Below are positions 33,006 to 45,718 of a stretch of DNA of 64,000 bases, in pieces; positions within the stretch are counted from its first letter, which is position 1; the number at the start of each line of letters is the position of its first letter. A model generated the notes under the pieces. The model saw only the letters and a list, made by a program, of their open reading frames with translations. It did no database searches and was not told the origin of the DNA. A program made the translations under genes and the position numbers. The DNA comes from Symsagittifera roscoffensis (lineage: Eukaryota; Xenacoelomorpha; Acoela; Convolutidae), in assembly GCF_963678635.1 (NCBI RefSeq), contig NC_087068.1, positions 60,514,949-60,578,948 on the forward strand, given 5' to 3'.

Positions 33006-33632
33006 ACAGGATGTTTACACTTTTTAGAAAAATGCACGATTTTGAACAAAAACTACCCAAACTTTCTTCTCCTCTTCTTGAATGAATTTTTTTAAATTTT
33101 TTTTTTGAAAATCCAATGACAAAGTTTTAAAAGCTGAAATGGTCAAAGTGTTTGTTTTCTTGGTTGTTTGGCACTAATAAGAAAATTTACATAATACCTA
33201 AGAATCCCTAGTTTTCATGGAAAAGATGACCCGTCCCCAATGATCTAAAGTACTTTTGCAAATTGATGAAAAGCTTGTGTCACCATAGAATTTGTTTTGT
33301 TCGTTTTCTTTTAAAAGATTTGATCGATATGGATAAAACAAATAACACAATTGGAAAACGCTTGACATTCCTCTTTCTTTTCACAAAAATTTTTTGACGT
33401 TATTTGTTTTACTCAATTGATTTATTTATCTTTTTTTTGGATTGTTTTTTATAATTTTATTCAACGTATCCGAGTTCCTAAAACAGACTTGTTAAGATAG
33501 CCTTTAATTTTTGTAAGAAAATTTAAAGAAACGATTTAAATTCTACCGTTTTTTTCGTTTTTTTGCTCAAACCCCGCATTATCAAAAAAATACCGCAATT
33601 TTTAAACTTGTACAAAAATCGAGAAAATCAGA

Positions 33633-33863
33633 ATGAAAAACATTTTTCTGCTTCTGACTTTGCTCAAGCTATCAGTGTCATTTGTAATTCACAAAGGCGA
33701 AGGTAATGTTTGCTTTTTTTCTTCATTTATTTGCCTGGATCAAAAACAAAAAAATTGATTTTCCAGGATAAATGGTTCTTTTGAGAGATAACCATCGTCA
33801 AAGTAATTTTTTTTCAACTTTCATTGCTCTTTCAGGAGGTCAAAAGTTTTTGAAATTTTCCAT
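33633..33863 (+). pseudogene. short secreted-peptide gene, interrupted by the LTR (array copy 1)
   Basis: An ATG at 33633 starts a signal-peptide-like sequence, MKNIFLLLTLLKLSVSF, and reads on to 33702, where GTAATG gives a donor site. Acceptor-like sites are TTCCAG (to 33766) and CTTTCAG (to 33835). Splicing to the second keeps the frame (GGQKFLKFS) until LTR sequence begins at 33864. Use of the first gives an immediate stop. The signal peptide is typical of small nematode secreted proteins. I infer that the LTR lies in the gene's second exon and that its remainder was lost or is far away. Confidence 0.45.
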
Positions 33864-34740
33864 ACATATGAAGCTTAGGAAAAATAGGCCCCATAACCAT
33901 TGACTCAAGAGTCAGGGACACTATCTCTTGTGTTTTTCTACCTCAAAACGGTCGGAGCGAATTCGGTTCACTTGCGAAATGAGACTAAAACCCGTTACAG
34001 CTTAAAGGCCACTACCAAAATAACCCCCTCACTCTAGAAAATAAGAACGTCCCCATACTTAGGTCTCAAAATACCCAAAATACGCGAACGCCGTTAAAAA
34101 CAGGGTCGGAATAATCCGTAAGGTTACTTTTCATTAGACAGTGGAATTTTGATCCATTTCAGATGTATCAACCTAAAACTCACCTTATCTCAACATAACA
34201 ATCATAAAATACACCCGGGAAAATATAATTGAGTACTCACATATCAGCACACTTGAGGATTGGAGTAATTAGATTAACTTGTAACTCTAGCATAAATATA
34301 ATTGGATATAACTTGAGAAGTTTGCTATCAATGAGTCCCAATCAAAGGAAATGAGTTTTTACTTGAGGATATAGTTTTGGGGTCTGAACCATTGGAAGAC
34401 TTCAGTTGTCCACCTTTCCACTAAAGTTCACTCTGGTTCAGTTGTATTTCGATTTACTCTCGTGATTACTCTGTCTCCTATATCAAGATAGGACAGCTCT
34501 ACTCGCCTGTTTTACTAGAATCTCGGAAATTGCGAATAGCAATTTCCCGCTGTTTTTTTGCCACTTTCCCGCAATTGTAATTCAATCGTTCTGATTCTAT
34601 TTCTAAAATTTTCAGTTTTCGCGAGAAAGTTGGGCATGACATGTGCAAATCGAAAAATTGAAAGTTTCAATTTGACCCCAAAATCATGTTTCTCTCCACA
34701 ATGCTCCAGGTCAAACTGCTAAATATGACCGACTGGTGCA
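33864..34740 (-). repeat. element B 3' LTR, array copy 1
   Basis: This matches 62516-63374. The LTR's last 23 nt (62493-62515 in the intact copy) are missing here and replaced by host sequence ending TTTTCCAT. The LTR start on the minus strand reads TGCACCAG, against TGTGCCAG in the other LTR. It includes three ACTTGAG motifs on the plus strand. Confidence 0.85.
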
Positions 34741-35182
34741 TACTCCCCAAACTCATGATCGATGTCCTCATCGCGTGTTGCCGTCTGTCAGTGAATCCCC
34801 AGAATTCCGAGTGTTGCTCAAGCTACACTGCCAGTGGTCATTTACCGAAGTTTGCAGCAGACTAAAGTTTATCTACACCCTAAAATTCACGACCATATAA
34901 AGTTTTCACACTATTGCTAAACAGCAATCAAAATCTGCATACACCTGAACTTTTGAATTTTTGCTTTTCAAGCTAATAATCTAAAATTTCTTTCGTCCTA
35001 TTCAATCAGGAAATTGTCATGCAGCATTTTGATTTATAAAATAGATATAACATATTAGTAACAATATTTCATTTGTTAAAGTTTCTTTTTCGTGAACCCA
35101 GAGTTCATCCGAGTTCACCCTCGAGCCCCTTTCCTTCCCTCTCAAGACTCAAGACTCTAGAATTCCCCCTTGAGCCACCTGC
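34741..35182 (-). other. element B 3' untranslated region and polypurine tract, array copy 1
   Basis: On the minus strand TTTGGGGAGTA lies directly before the LTR start, a better purine tract than in element A. The rest up to the ORF3 stop (35185-35183) is AT-rich without a gene. The plus-strand frame at 35073-35309 is a shadow of ORF3. The same stretch recurs at 38908-39349 and 43076-43517. Confidence 0.5.
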
Positions 35183-37174
35183 TCATCTCACGTTCTTCAC
35201 CTTCGAGGTACTAGGCCCAGACGCATCTGACACCGCAATCTGTTTCAACAGTGCCTCCTCATCATCGGGGCTAATCACGATCTGCTCTCAAGCCTTCAGC
35301 TGTTCATAAGACCGTATCCATTCTCTCCGCTCCTGCAACCTCTTTGCCTGGTTGGGCAAACTCTTCACTCTCGACTCCCGATTCAAACAGAAGGAATTGT
35401 GCAGACTCAGGCTCAAGTTCTTCGCTAAGTCTTCTTCCAGTATCGATTATCTCGCCTTAGTATTATCTTTTGACACCCTTCCGATTCTTTTCCATCTCGT
35501 CGTGATCGCCTTTCGAAGGGTCAGCAGAGGTCTCTTGAAGGCTTCCGGACCTATCTCGGCCAGGAATTGTCGTTACTCCTTCTGGTATTTCTTCATGTGA
35601 TCTTTCGTCACCATGTACAACCAAGATGTCAACATCGCTCGAAACCACGGAAAGAATCTTACGCGGCTCCACGCGTGCCTGAATTTCATTGGTATGGCGA
35701 ATACTTTGCAAGCAGTCTCAAACAACTCGAGTATTCTGCTGTAATGAATCGCGTATATCTGCTCTGCCGTTGGTGTCTTCGACTCCCGATATTTCGTCAC
35801 ATTTTCCTCAATCCATCACAAAGCCAACACCGTACTTCCCACCAACAGCGTCACCTTCTGCCTGTGATCTGGTAATACTAACGATCGAATTTCTTCCACA
35901 TCCCATATCGGGCAGAGGTTTGCGTGATCCGGATACCACACTGTTTGTGCCAGACAGTGGTATGGGCATTCCCCATGTGTTGTGTCAATGCTCCGAAGGT
36001 TGCGCTCTCCCGAAGCTTCTAGGAGAGGATCAAGCTCCATCAATTTCTCGTGTATCGCATCGCTCTCCTCCATGTTTGGAGCACCACCCATCGGCTTCCC
36101 GATCACGCTTTGTCTCTCGTGTTCACTTGTGTTTTCACTTTCCAAATCCAGAAGTTCCTCCCCCCAGACTTCATTCAAGTCGTCCCTCTGCTCTCTCGGC
36201 ACTGTTCCTCGAATTTTTTTATCAATAGCCTGTGTGAGTGATGCGACATCCAAGCCAACCTTACACACTTGGGCACCGAGAAGGCCTTGTCTATTAGAAC
36301 ACTCTGGCTGGATATCTCCACCATCGCCATGTGCAGAGGGACTTCGCATTCAATGGCAGACCATAGGCTTCACTCATGGTAAATCCCATTTCCGCCTCAA
36401 GTCCAACCATCCAGCTTCTGATGTGTTTCTGGGTTACCTGCAATACTCCAGGCCACGATTCCACGCTCAATGCGGTCACGAAATGGTGCTCAGACTCTAA
36501 TCTCTCCAGTGACTGTAGACGGCACATCCTTGAGAAGAATCCAAGAGCTGTTGCTATGTTCTTGGTGGTATTCGCGTAACACTCAGCCACTATCTGTACT
36601 TCACTCTTTTCCCTTTCTGTGATGTCTTCAAACCAAGTGACTAAATCTCCTTTTTGAAAAGATTGTATCTTGACGCATGATACTCCATCACAAGTGTGCT
36701 CTCCGCTCCCGCACGACACGTCAAGACAACTGCCCGGCTCCATCTTCTTCGCTGACCCTAGCTTACCTGTCGCTTCGCTTGTCGGCACCAGCCTCACTCG
36801 CTCCGTGACTTCCTCGATCAGGCTCGCGTGGGGATGCGGACACCTGGAGGGTCTCAGCAATTTCCACACCACTCCCAAATTCGTGACCAACATGCCGTTC
36901 CCGTTGCCCATTTTCAATTCTATTCTTTTACTTGAGCGCGGCACGCTTATCACCTCTGGTTTTTTCTCGAGAATCATGCCCAAGCTTGGTCTCTCCCTCT
37001 CCACTGCATCTATCTCTATTATCTTCTCCGTCCAAAACTTCAGTAGCTCCGCCACTTCGTGCTTCCTGTGAGCGTTTCCGGCTTCCGAGTCCAAGAAGGG
37101 GTCGTACGCCATCCCCATTACTCCAGACACGTACTGATATTCTCCCTTCTTGTTGGGTTTCGAGTACACCCCTG
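35183..37174 (-). pseudogene. element B ORF3 C-terminal region, array copy 1
   Basis: This is a truncated repeat of the ORF3 end. Frames 37229-36294 and 36349-35816 give the conserved region (CPHPHASLIEEV, CDGVSC, ATALGFFSRM, SLERLESEHHFVTALSVE, CHCLAQTVWYP in one copy or CPYHCLAQ). A TGA after VGSTVLAL is followed in the same frame by TKYRESKTPTAEQIYA, LFETACKVFAIP and FPWFRAMLTSWLYM. A frameshift lies between 36349 and 36294. The apparent start MGCFCSKSCIFLK comes from host DNA at the array junction, not from ORF3. Confidence 0.65.
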
Positions 37175-37799
37175 ACAGGATGTTTACACTTTTTAGAAAA
37201 ATGCACGATTTTGAACAAAAACAACCCAAACTTTCTTCTCCTCTTCTTGAATGAATTTTTTTAAATTTTTTTTTGAAAATCCAATGACAAAGTTTTAAAA
37301 GCTGAAATGGTCAAATTGTTTGTTTTCTTGGTTGTTTGGCACTAATAAGAAAATTTACATAACACCTAAGAATCCCTAGTTTTCATGGAAAAGATGACCC
37401 GTCCCCAATGTTCTAAAGTACTTTTGCAAATTGATGAAAAGCTTGTGTCACCATAGAATTTGTTTTGTTCGTTTCCTTTTAAAAGATTTGATCGATTTGG
37501 ATAAAACAAATAACACAATTGGAAAACGCTTAACATTCCTCTTTCTTTTCACAAAATTTTTTGACGTTATTTGTTTTACTCAATTGATTTATTTATCTTT
37601 TTTTTGGATTGTTTTTTATAATTTTATTCAACGTATCCGAGTTCCTAAAACAGACTTGTTAAGATAGCCTTTAATTTTTGTAAGAAAATTTAAAGAAACG
37701 ATTTAAATTCTACCGTTTTTTTCGTTTTTTTGCTCAAACCCCGCATTATCAAAAAAATACCGCAATTTTTAAACTTGTACAAAAATCGAGAAAATCAGA

Positions 37800-38030
37800 A
37801 TGAAAAACATTTTTCTGCTTCTGACTTTGCTCAAGCTATCAGTGTCATTTGTAATTCACAAAGGCGAAGGTAATGTTTGCTTTTTTTGTTCATTTATTTG
37901 CCTGGATCAAAAACAAAAAAATTGATTTTTCAGGATAAATGGTTCTTTTGAGAGATAACCATCGTCAAAGTAATTTTTTTTCAACTTTCATTGCTCTTTC
38001 AGGAGGTCAAAAGTTTTTGAAATTTTCCAT
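37800..38030 (+). pseudogene. short secreted-peptide gene, array copy 2
   Basis: This repeats 33633-33863. The first exon (37800-37869), the GTAATG donor and the CTTTCAG acceptor (exon from 38003) are unchanged. It is again cut by LTR sequence at 38031. Confidence 0.45.
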
Positions 38031-38907
38031 ACATATGAAGCTTAGGAAAAATAGGCCCCATAACCATTGACTCAAGAGTCAGGGACACTATCTCTTGTGT
38101 TTTTCTACCTCAAAACGGTCGGAGCGAATTCGGTTCACTTGCGAAATGAGACTAAAACCCGTTACAGCTTAAAGGCCACTACCAAAATAACCCCCTCACT
38201 CTAGAAAATAAGAACGTCCCCATACTTAGGTCTCAAAATACCCAAAATACGCGAACGCCGTTAAAAACAGGGTCGGAATAATCCGTAAGGTTACTTTTCA
38301 TTAGACAGTGGAATTTTGATCCATTTCAGATGGATCAACCTAAAACTCACCTTATCTCAACATAACAATCATAAAATACACCCGGGAAAATATAATTGAG
38401 TACTCACATATCAGCACACTTGAGGATTGGAGTAATTAGATTAACTTGTAACTCTAGCATAAATATAATTGGATATAACTTGAGAAGTTTGCTATCAATG
38501 AGTCCCAATCAAAGGAAATGAGTTTTTACTTGAGGATATAGTTTTGGGGTCTGAACCATTGGAAGACTTCAGTTGTCCACCTTTCCACTAAAGTTCACTC
38601 TGGTTCAGTTGTATTTCGATTTACTCTCGTGATTACTCTGTCTCCTATATCAAGATAGGACAGCTCTACTCGCCTGTTTTACTAGAATCTCGGAAATTGC
38701 GAATAGCAATTTCCCGCTGTTTTTTTGCCACTTTCCCGCAATTGTAATTCAATCGTTCTGATTCTATTTCTAAAATTTTCAGTTTTCGCGAGAAAGTTGG
38801 GCATGACATGTGCAAATCGAAAAATTGAAAGTTTCAATTTGACCCCAAAATCATGTTTCTCTCCACAATGCTCCAGGTCAAACTGCTAAATATGACCGAC
38901 TGGTGCA
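38031..38907 (-). repeat. element B 3' LTR, array copy 2
   Basis: Nearly identical to 33864-34740. It starts TGCACCAG on the minus strand and has the same 23 nt loss at the other end. Confidence 0.85.
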
Positions 38908-39349
38908 TACTCCCCAAACTCATGATCGATGTCCTCATCGCGTGTTGCCGTCTGTCAGTGAATCCCCAGAATTCCGAGTGTTGCTCAAGCTACACTGCCA
39001 GTGGTCATTTACCGAAGTTTGCAGCAGACTAAAGTTTATCTACACCCTAAAATTCACGACCATATAAAGTTTTCACACTATTGCTAAACAGCAATCAAAA
39101 TCTGCATACACCTGAACTTTTGAATTTTTGCTTTTCAAGCTAATAATCTAAAATTTCTTTCGTCCTATTCAATCAGGAAATTGTCATGCAGCATTTTGAT
39201 TTATAAAATAGATATAACATATTAGTAACAATATTTCATTTGTTAAAGTTTCTTTTTCGTGAACCCAGAGTTCATCCGAGTTCACCCTCGAGCCCCTTTC
39301 CTTCCCTCTCAAGACTCAAGACTCTAGAATTCCCCCTTGAGCCACCTGC

Positions 39350-41341
39350 TCATCTCACGTTCTTCACCTTCGAGGTACTAGGCCCAGACGCATCTGACAC
39401 CGCAATCTGTTTCAACAGTGCCTCCTCATCATCGGGGCTAATCACGATCTGCTCTCAAGCCTTCAGCTGTTCATAAGACCGTATCCATTCTCTCCGCTCC
39501 TGCAACCTCTTTGCCTGGTTGGGCAAACTCTTCACTCTCGACTCCCGATTCAAACAGAAGGAATTGTGCAGACTCAGGCTCACGTTCTTCGCTAAGTCTT
39601 CTTCCAGTATCGATTATCTCGCCTTAGTATTATCTTTTGACACACTTCCGATTCTTTTCCATCTCGTCGTGATCGCCTTTCGAAGGGTCAGCAGAGGTCT
39701 CTTGAAGGCTTCCGGACCTATCTCGGCCAGGAATTGTCGTTACTCCTTCTGGTATTTCTTCATGTGATCTTTCGTCACCATGTACAACCAAGATGTCAAC
39801 ATCGCTCGAAACCACGGAAAGAATCTTACGCGGCTCCACGCGTGCCTGAATTTCATTGGTATGGCGAATACTTTGCAAGCAGTCTCAAACAACTCGAGTA
39901 TTCTGCTGTAATGAATCGCGTATATCTGCTCTGCCGCTGGTGTCTTCGACTCCCGATATTTCGTCACATTTTCCTCAATCCATCACAAAGCCAACACCGT
40001 ACTTCCCACCAACAGCGTCACCTTCTGCCTGTGATCTGGTAATACTAACGATCGAATTTCTTCCACATCCCATATCGGGCAGAGGTTTGCGTGATCCGGA
40101 TACCACACTGTTTGTGCCAGACAGTGGTATGGGCATTCCCCATGTCTTGTGTCAATGCTCCGAAGGTTGCGCTCTCCCGAAGCTTCTAGGAGAGGATCAA
40201 GCTCCATCAATTTCTCGTGTATCGCATCGCTCTCCTCCATGTTTGGAGCACCACCCATCGGCTTCCCGATCACGCTTTGTCTCTCGTGTTCACTTGTGTT
40301 TTCACTTTCCAAATCCAGAAGTTCCTCCCCCCAGACTTCATTCAAGTCGTCCCTCTGCTCTCTCGGCACTGTTCCTCGAATTTTTTTATCAATAGCCTGT
40401 GTGAGTGATGCGACATCCAAGCCAACCTTACACACTTGGGCACCGAGAAGGCCTTGTCTATTAGAACACTCTGGCTGGATATCTCCACCATCGCCATGTG
40501 CAGAGGGACTTCGCATTCAATGGAAGACCATAGGCTTCACTCATGGTAAATCCCATTTCCGCCTCAAGTCCAACCATCCAGCTTCTGATGTGTTTCTGGG
40601 TTACCTGCAATACTCCAGGCCACGATTCCACGCTCAATGCGGTCACGAAATGGTGCTCAGACTCTAATCTCTCCAGTGACTGTAGACGGCACATCCTTGA
40701 GAAGAATCCAAGAGCTGTTGCTATGTTCTTGGTGGTATTCGCGTAACACTCAGCCACTATCTGTACTTCACTCTTTTCCCTTTCTGTGATGTCTTCAAAC
40801 CAAGTGACTAAATCTCCTTTTTGAAAAGATTGTATCTTGACGCATGATACTCCATCACAAGTGTGCTCTCCGCTCCCGCACGACACGTCAAGACAACTGC
40901 CCGGCTCCATCTTCTTCGCTGACCCTAGCTTACCTGTCGCTTCGCTTGTCGGCACCAGCCTCACTCGCTCCGTGACTTCCTCGATCAGGCTCGCGTGGGG
41001 ATGCGGACACCTGGAGGGTCTCAGCAATTTCCACACCACTCCCAAATTCGTGACCAACATGCCGTTCCCGTTGCCCATTTTCAATTCTATTCTTTTACTT
41101 GAGCGCGGCACGCTTATCACCTCTGGTTTTTTCTCGAGAATCATGCCCAAGCTTGGTCTCTCCCTCTCCACTGCATCTATCTCTATTATCTTCTCCGTCC
41201 AAAACTTCAGTAGCTCCGCCACTTCGTGCTTCCTGTGAGCGTTTCCGGCTTCCGAGTCCAAGAAGGGGTCGTACGCCATCCCCATTACTCCAGACACGTA
41301 CTGATATTCTCCCTTCTTGTTGGGTTTCGAGTACACCCCTG
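39350..41341 (-). pseudogene. element B ORF3 C-terminal region, array copy 2
   Basis: Same content and same frame breaks as 35183-37174, with a few substitutions (for example DTRHGECP in place of DTTHGECP). The left junction with host flank at 41342 cuts it off from the rest of ORF3. Confidence 0.65.
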
Positions 41342-41966
41342 ACAGGATGTTTACACTTTTTAGAAAAATGCACGATTTTGAACAAAAACAACCCAAACTT
41401 TCTTCTCCTCTTCTTGAATGAATTTTTTTAAATTTTTTTTTGAAAATCCAATGACAAAGTTTTAAAAGCTGAAATGGTCAAATTGTTTGTTTTCTTGGTT
41501 GTTTGGCACTAATAAGAAAATTTACATAACACCTAAGAATCCCTAGTTTTCATGGAAAAGATGACCCGTCCCCAATGTTCTAAAGTACTTTTGCAAATTG
41601 ATGAAAAGCTTGTGTCACCATAGAATTTGTTTTGTTCGTTTTCTTTTAAAAGATTTGATCGATTTGGATAAAACAAATAACACAATTGGAAAACGCTTAA
41701 CATTCCTCTTTCTTTTCACAAAATTTTTTGACGTTATTTGTTTTACTCAATTGATTTATTTATCTTTTTTTTGGATTGTTTTTTATAATTTTATTCAACG
41801 TATCCGAGTTCCTAAAACAGACTTGTTAAGATAGCCTTTAATTTTTGTAAGAAAATTTAAAGAAACGATTTAAATTCTACCGTTTTTTTCGTTTTTTTGC
41901 TCAAACCCCGCATTATCAAAAAAACACCGCAATTTTTAAACTTGTACAAAAATCGAGAAAATCAGA

Positions 41967-42198
41967 ATGAAAAACATTTTTCTGCTTCTGACTTTGCTCA
42001 AGCTATCAGTGTCATTTGTAATTCACAAAGGCGAAGGTAATGTTTGCTTTTTTTGTTCATTTATTTGCCTGGATCAAAAACAAAAAAAATTGATTTTTCA
42101 GGATAAATGGTTCTTTTGAGAGATAACCATCGTCAAAGTAATTTTTTTTCAACTTTCATTGCTCTTTCAGGAGGTCAAAAGTTTTTGAAATTTTCCAT
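41967..42198 (+). pseudogene. short secreted-peptide gene, array copy 3
   Basis: Third copy of 33633-33863: first exon 41967-42036, second exon from 42171, cut by LTR at 42199. Confidence 0.45.
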
Positions 42199-43075
42199 AC
42201 ATATGAAGCTTAGGAAAAATAGGCCCCATAACCATTGACTCAAGAGTCAGGGACACTATCTCTTGTGTTTTTCTACCTCAAAACGGTCGGAGCGAATTCG
42301 GTTCACTTGCGAAATGAGACTAAAACCCGTTACAGCTTAAAGGCCACTACCAAAATAACCCCCTCACTCTAGAAAATAAGAACGTCCCCATACTTAGGTC
42401 TCAAAATACCCAAAATACGCGAACGCCGTTAAAAACAGGGTCGGAATAATCCGTAAGGTTACTTTTCATTAGACAGTGGAATTTTGATCCATTTCAGATG
42501 GATCAACCTAAAACTCACCTTATCTCAACATAACAATCATAAAATACACCCGGGAAAATATAATTGAGTACTCACATATCAGCACACTTGAGGATTGGAG
42601 TAATTAGATTAACTTGTAACTCTAGCATAAATATAATTGGATATAACTTGAGAAGTTTGCTATCAATGAGTCCCAATCAAAGGAAATGAGTTTTTACTTG
42701 AGGATATAGTTTTGGGGTCTGAACCATTGGAAGACTTCAGTTGTCCACCTTTCCACTAAAGTTCACTCTGGTTCAGTTGTATTTCGATTTACTCTCGTGA
42801 TTACTCTGTCTCCTATATCAAGATAGGACAGCTCTACTCGCCTGTTTTACTAGAATCTCGGAAATTGCGAATAGCAATTTCCCGCTGTTTTTTTGCCACT
42901 TTCCCGCAATTGTAATTCAATCGTTCTGATTCTATTTCTAAAATTTTCAGTTTTCGCGAGAAAGTTGGGCATGACATGTGCAAATCGAAAAATTGAAAGT
43001 TTCAATTTGACCCCAAAATCATGTTTCTCTCCACAATGCTCCAGGTCAAACTGCTAAATATGACCGACTGGCGCA
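42199..43075 (-). repeat. element B 3' LTR, array copy 3
   Basis: This is the LTR copy continuous with the rest of element B. It starts TGCGCCAG on the minus strand, one step closer to the 5' LTR's TGTGCCAG than copies 1 and 2. Confidence 0.85.
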
Positions 43076-43517
43076 TACTCCCCAAACTCATGATCGATGT
43101 CCTCATCGCGTGTTGCCGTCTGTCAGTGAATCCCCAGAATTCCGAGTGTTGCTCAAGCTACACTGCCAGTGGTCATTTACCGAAGTTTGCAGCAGACTAA
43201 AGTTTATCTACACCCTAAAATTCACGACCATATAAAGTTTTCACACTATTGCTAAACAGCAATCAAAATCTGCATACACCTGAACTTTTGAATTTTTGCT
43301 TTTCAAGCTAATAATCTAAAATTTCTTTCGTCCTATTCAATCAGGAAATTGTCATGCAGCATTTTGATTTATAAAATAGATATAACATATTAGTAACAAT
43401 ATTTCATTTGTTAAAGTTTCTTTTTCGTGAACCCAGAGTTCATCCGAGTTCACCCTCGAGCCCCTTTCCTTCCCTCTCAAGACTCAAGACTCTAGAATTC
43501 CCCCTTGAGCCACCTGC

Positions 43518-45686
43518 TCATCTCACGTTCTTCACCTTCGAGGTACTAGGCCCAGACGCATCTGACACCGCAATCTGTTTCAACAGTGCCTCCTCATCAT
43601 CGGGGCTAATCACGATCTGCTCTCAAGCCTTCAGCTGTTCATAAGACCGTATCCATTCTCTCCGCTCCTGCAACCTCTTTGCCTGGTTGGGCAAACTCTT
43701 CACTCTCGACTCCCGATTCAAACAGAAGGAATTGTGCAGACTCAGGCTCAAGTTCTTCGCTAAGTCTTCTTCCAGTATCGATTATCTCGCCTTAGTATTA
43801 TCTTTTGACACCCTTCCGATTCTTTTCCATCTCGTCGTGATCGCCTTTCGAAGGGTCAGCAGAGGTCTCTTGAAGGCTTCCGGACCTATCTCGGCCAGGA
43901 ATTGTCGTTACTCCTTCTGGTATTTCTTCATGTGATCTTTCGTCACCATGTACAACCAAGATGTCAACATCGCTCGAAACCACGGAAAGAATCTTACGCG
44001 GCTCCACGCGTGCCTGAATTTCATTGGTATGGCGAATACTTTGCAAGCAGTCTCAAACAACTCGAGTATTCTGCTGTAATGAATCGCGTATATCTGCTCT
44101 GCCGTTGGTGTCTTCGACTCCCGATATTTCGTCACATTTTCCTCAATCCATCACAAAGCCAACACCGTACTTCCCACCAACAGCGTCACCTTCTGCCTGT
44201 GATCTGGTAATACTAACGATCGAATTTCTTCCACATCCCATATCGGGCAGAGGTTTGCGTGATCCGGATACCACACTGTTTGTGCCAGACAGTGGCATGG
44301 GCATTCCCCATGTGTTGTGTCAATGCTCCGAAGGTTGCGCTCTCCCGAAGCTTCTAGGAGAGGATCAAGCTCCATCAATTTCTCGTGTATCGCATCGCTC
44401 TCCTCCATGTTTGGAGCACCACCCATCGGCTTCCCGATCACGCTTTGTCTCTCGTGTTCACTTGTGTTTTCACTTTCCAAATCCAGAAGTTCCTCCCCCC
44501 AGACTTCATTCAAGTCGTCCCTCTGCTCTCTCGGCACTGTTCCTCGAATTTTTTTATCAATAGCCTGTGTGAGTGATGGGACATCCAAGCCAACCTTACA
44601 CACTTGGGCACCGAGAAGGCCTTGTCTATTAGAACACTCTGGCTGGATATCTCCACCATCGCCATGTGCAGAGGGACTTCGCATTCAATGGCAGACCATA
44701 GGCTTCACTCATGGTAAATCCCATTTCCGCCTCAAGTCCAACCCTCCAGCTTCTGATGTGTTTCTGGGTTACCTGCAATACTCCAGGCCACGATTCCACG
44801 CTCAATGCGGTCACGAAATGGTGCTCAGACTCTAATCTCTCCAGTGACTGTAGACGGCACATCCTTGAGAAGAATCCAAGAGCTGTTGCTATGTTCTTGG
44901 TGGTATTCGCGTAACACTCAGCCACTATCTGCACTTCACTCTTTTCCCTTTCTGTGATGTCTTCAAACCAAGTGACTAGATCTCCTTTTTGAAAAGATTG
45001 TATCTTGACGCATGATACTCCATCACAAGTGTGCTCTCCGCTCCCGCACGACACGTCAAGACAACTGCCCGGCTCCATCTTCTTCGCTGACCCTAGCTTA
45101 CCTGTCGCTTCGCTTGTCGGCACCAGCCTCACTCGCTCCGTGACTTCCTCGATCAGGCTCGCGTGGGGATGCGGACACCTGGAGGGTCTCAGCAATTTCC
45201 ACACCACTCCCAAATTCGTGACCAACATGCCGTTCCCGTTGCCCATTTTCAATTCTATTCTTTTACTTGAGCGCGGCACGCTTATCACCTCTGGTTTTTT
45301 CTCGAGAATCATGCCCAAGCTTGGTCTCTCCCTCTCCACTGCATCTATCTCTATTATCTTCTCCGTCCAAAACTTCAGTAGCTCCGCCACTTCGTGCTTC
45401 CTGTGAGCGTTTCCGGCTTCCGAGTCCAAGAAGGGGTCGTACGCCATCCCCATTACTCCAGACACGTACTGATATTCTCCCTTCTTGTTGGGTTTCGAGT
45501 ACACCCCTGACAAGGCCAAGTTACGATGCACGTCAAATCCCTCCTCAAACCAACCTTTTTGTTATAAAACCTCTGTATCTCATCTAGCTTTCTGTGACTC
45601 TCAAGAGACTGCCCGGAGCCATCCTCCTTCTCTATCCCAGTACTTTGGTACACGTTCAGGATGACCGCTGAGATCCTCCTCTCCAT
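43518..45686 (-). pseudogene. element B ORF3 C-terminal region, copy joined to the element body
   Basis: Frame 45531-44629 (300 codons) continues leftward into 44684-44151 after a frameshift. Frame 45686-45453 joins on the right. It corresponds to element A 6246-8402. Shared marks are VSGVMGMAYDPFLD (A: VSGIPGMAYNTFVN), LKFWTEKI (A: LNFWVERI), CPHPHASLI, a Cys cluster CLDVSCGSGEHTC, ATALGFF and VLIDKAFSVPKCVRLA. No transmembrane helix is evident. Conservation of GMAY, the Cys positions and the VPKCVRLA strand argues for a folded domain whose role I cannot name. Stops include a TGA after VGSTVLAL. Confidence 0.65.
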
Positions 45687-45718
45687 TATCTTACTTCCGA
45701 CTGCTCTCTGCTGGCCCG

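Larger units (their letters stand above)
33006..45509. repeat. 4.17 kb direct tandem triplication across host DNA and the 3' end of element B
   Basis: Units start at 33006, 37175 and 41342, and the third ends at about 45509 (lengths 4169, 4167 and 4168). Each holds about 0.86 kb of host flank, an LTR, the 3' UTR and the ORF3 C-terminal part. The junctions read CCCCTGACAGGATG, joining CCTGACAAGG on the right edge to TTACAGGATG on the left edge, with a shared ACA. Copies differ only at scattered positions. In the host flank copies 2 and 3 share several bases against copy 1. Confidence 0.9.

Noticed and set aside
37431-37667. 78-codon hydrophobic ORF in the array (repeated at 41598-41834)
   Set aside because: It is broken in array copy 1 by a single A and is AT-driven. 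It is host non-coding sequence repeated by the triplication.
33006-45509. Reading the regular 4.17 kb units as a CRISPR or satellite array
   Set aside because: Units are long, contain identifiable LTR and ORF3 parts, and number only three. It is a segmental duplication.
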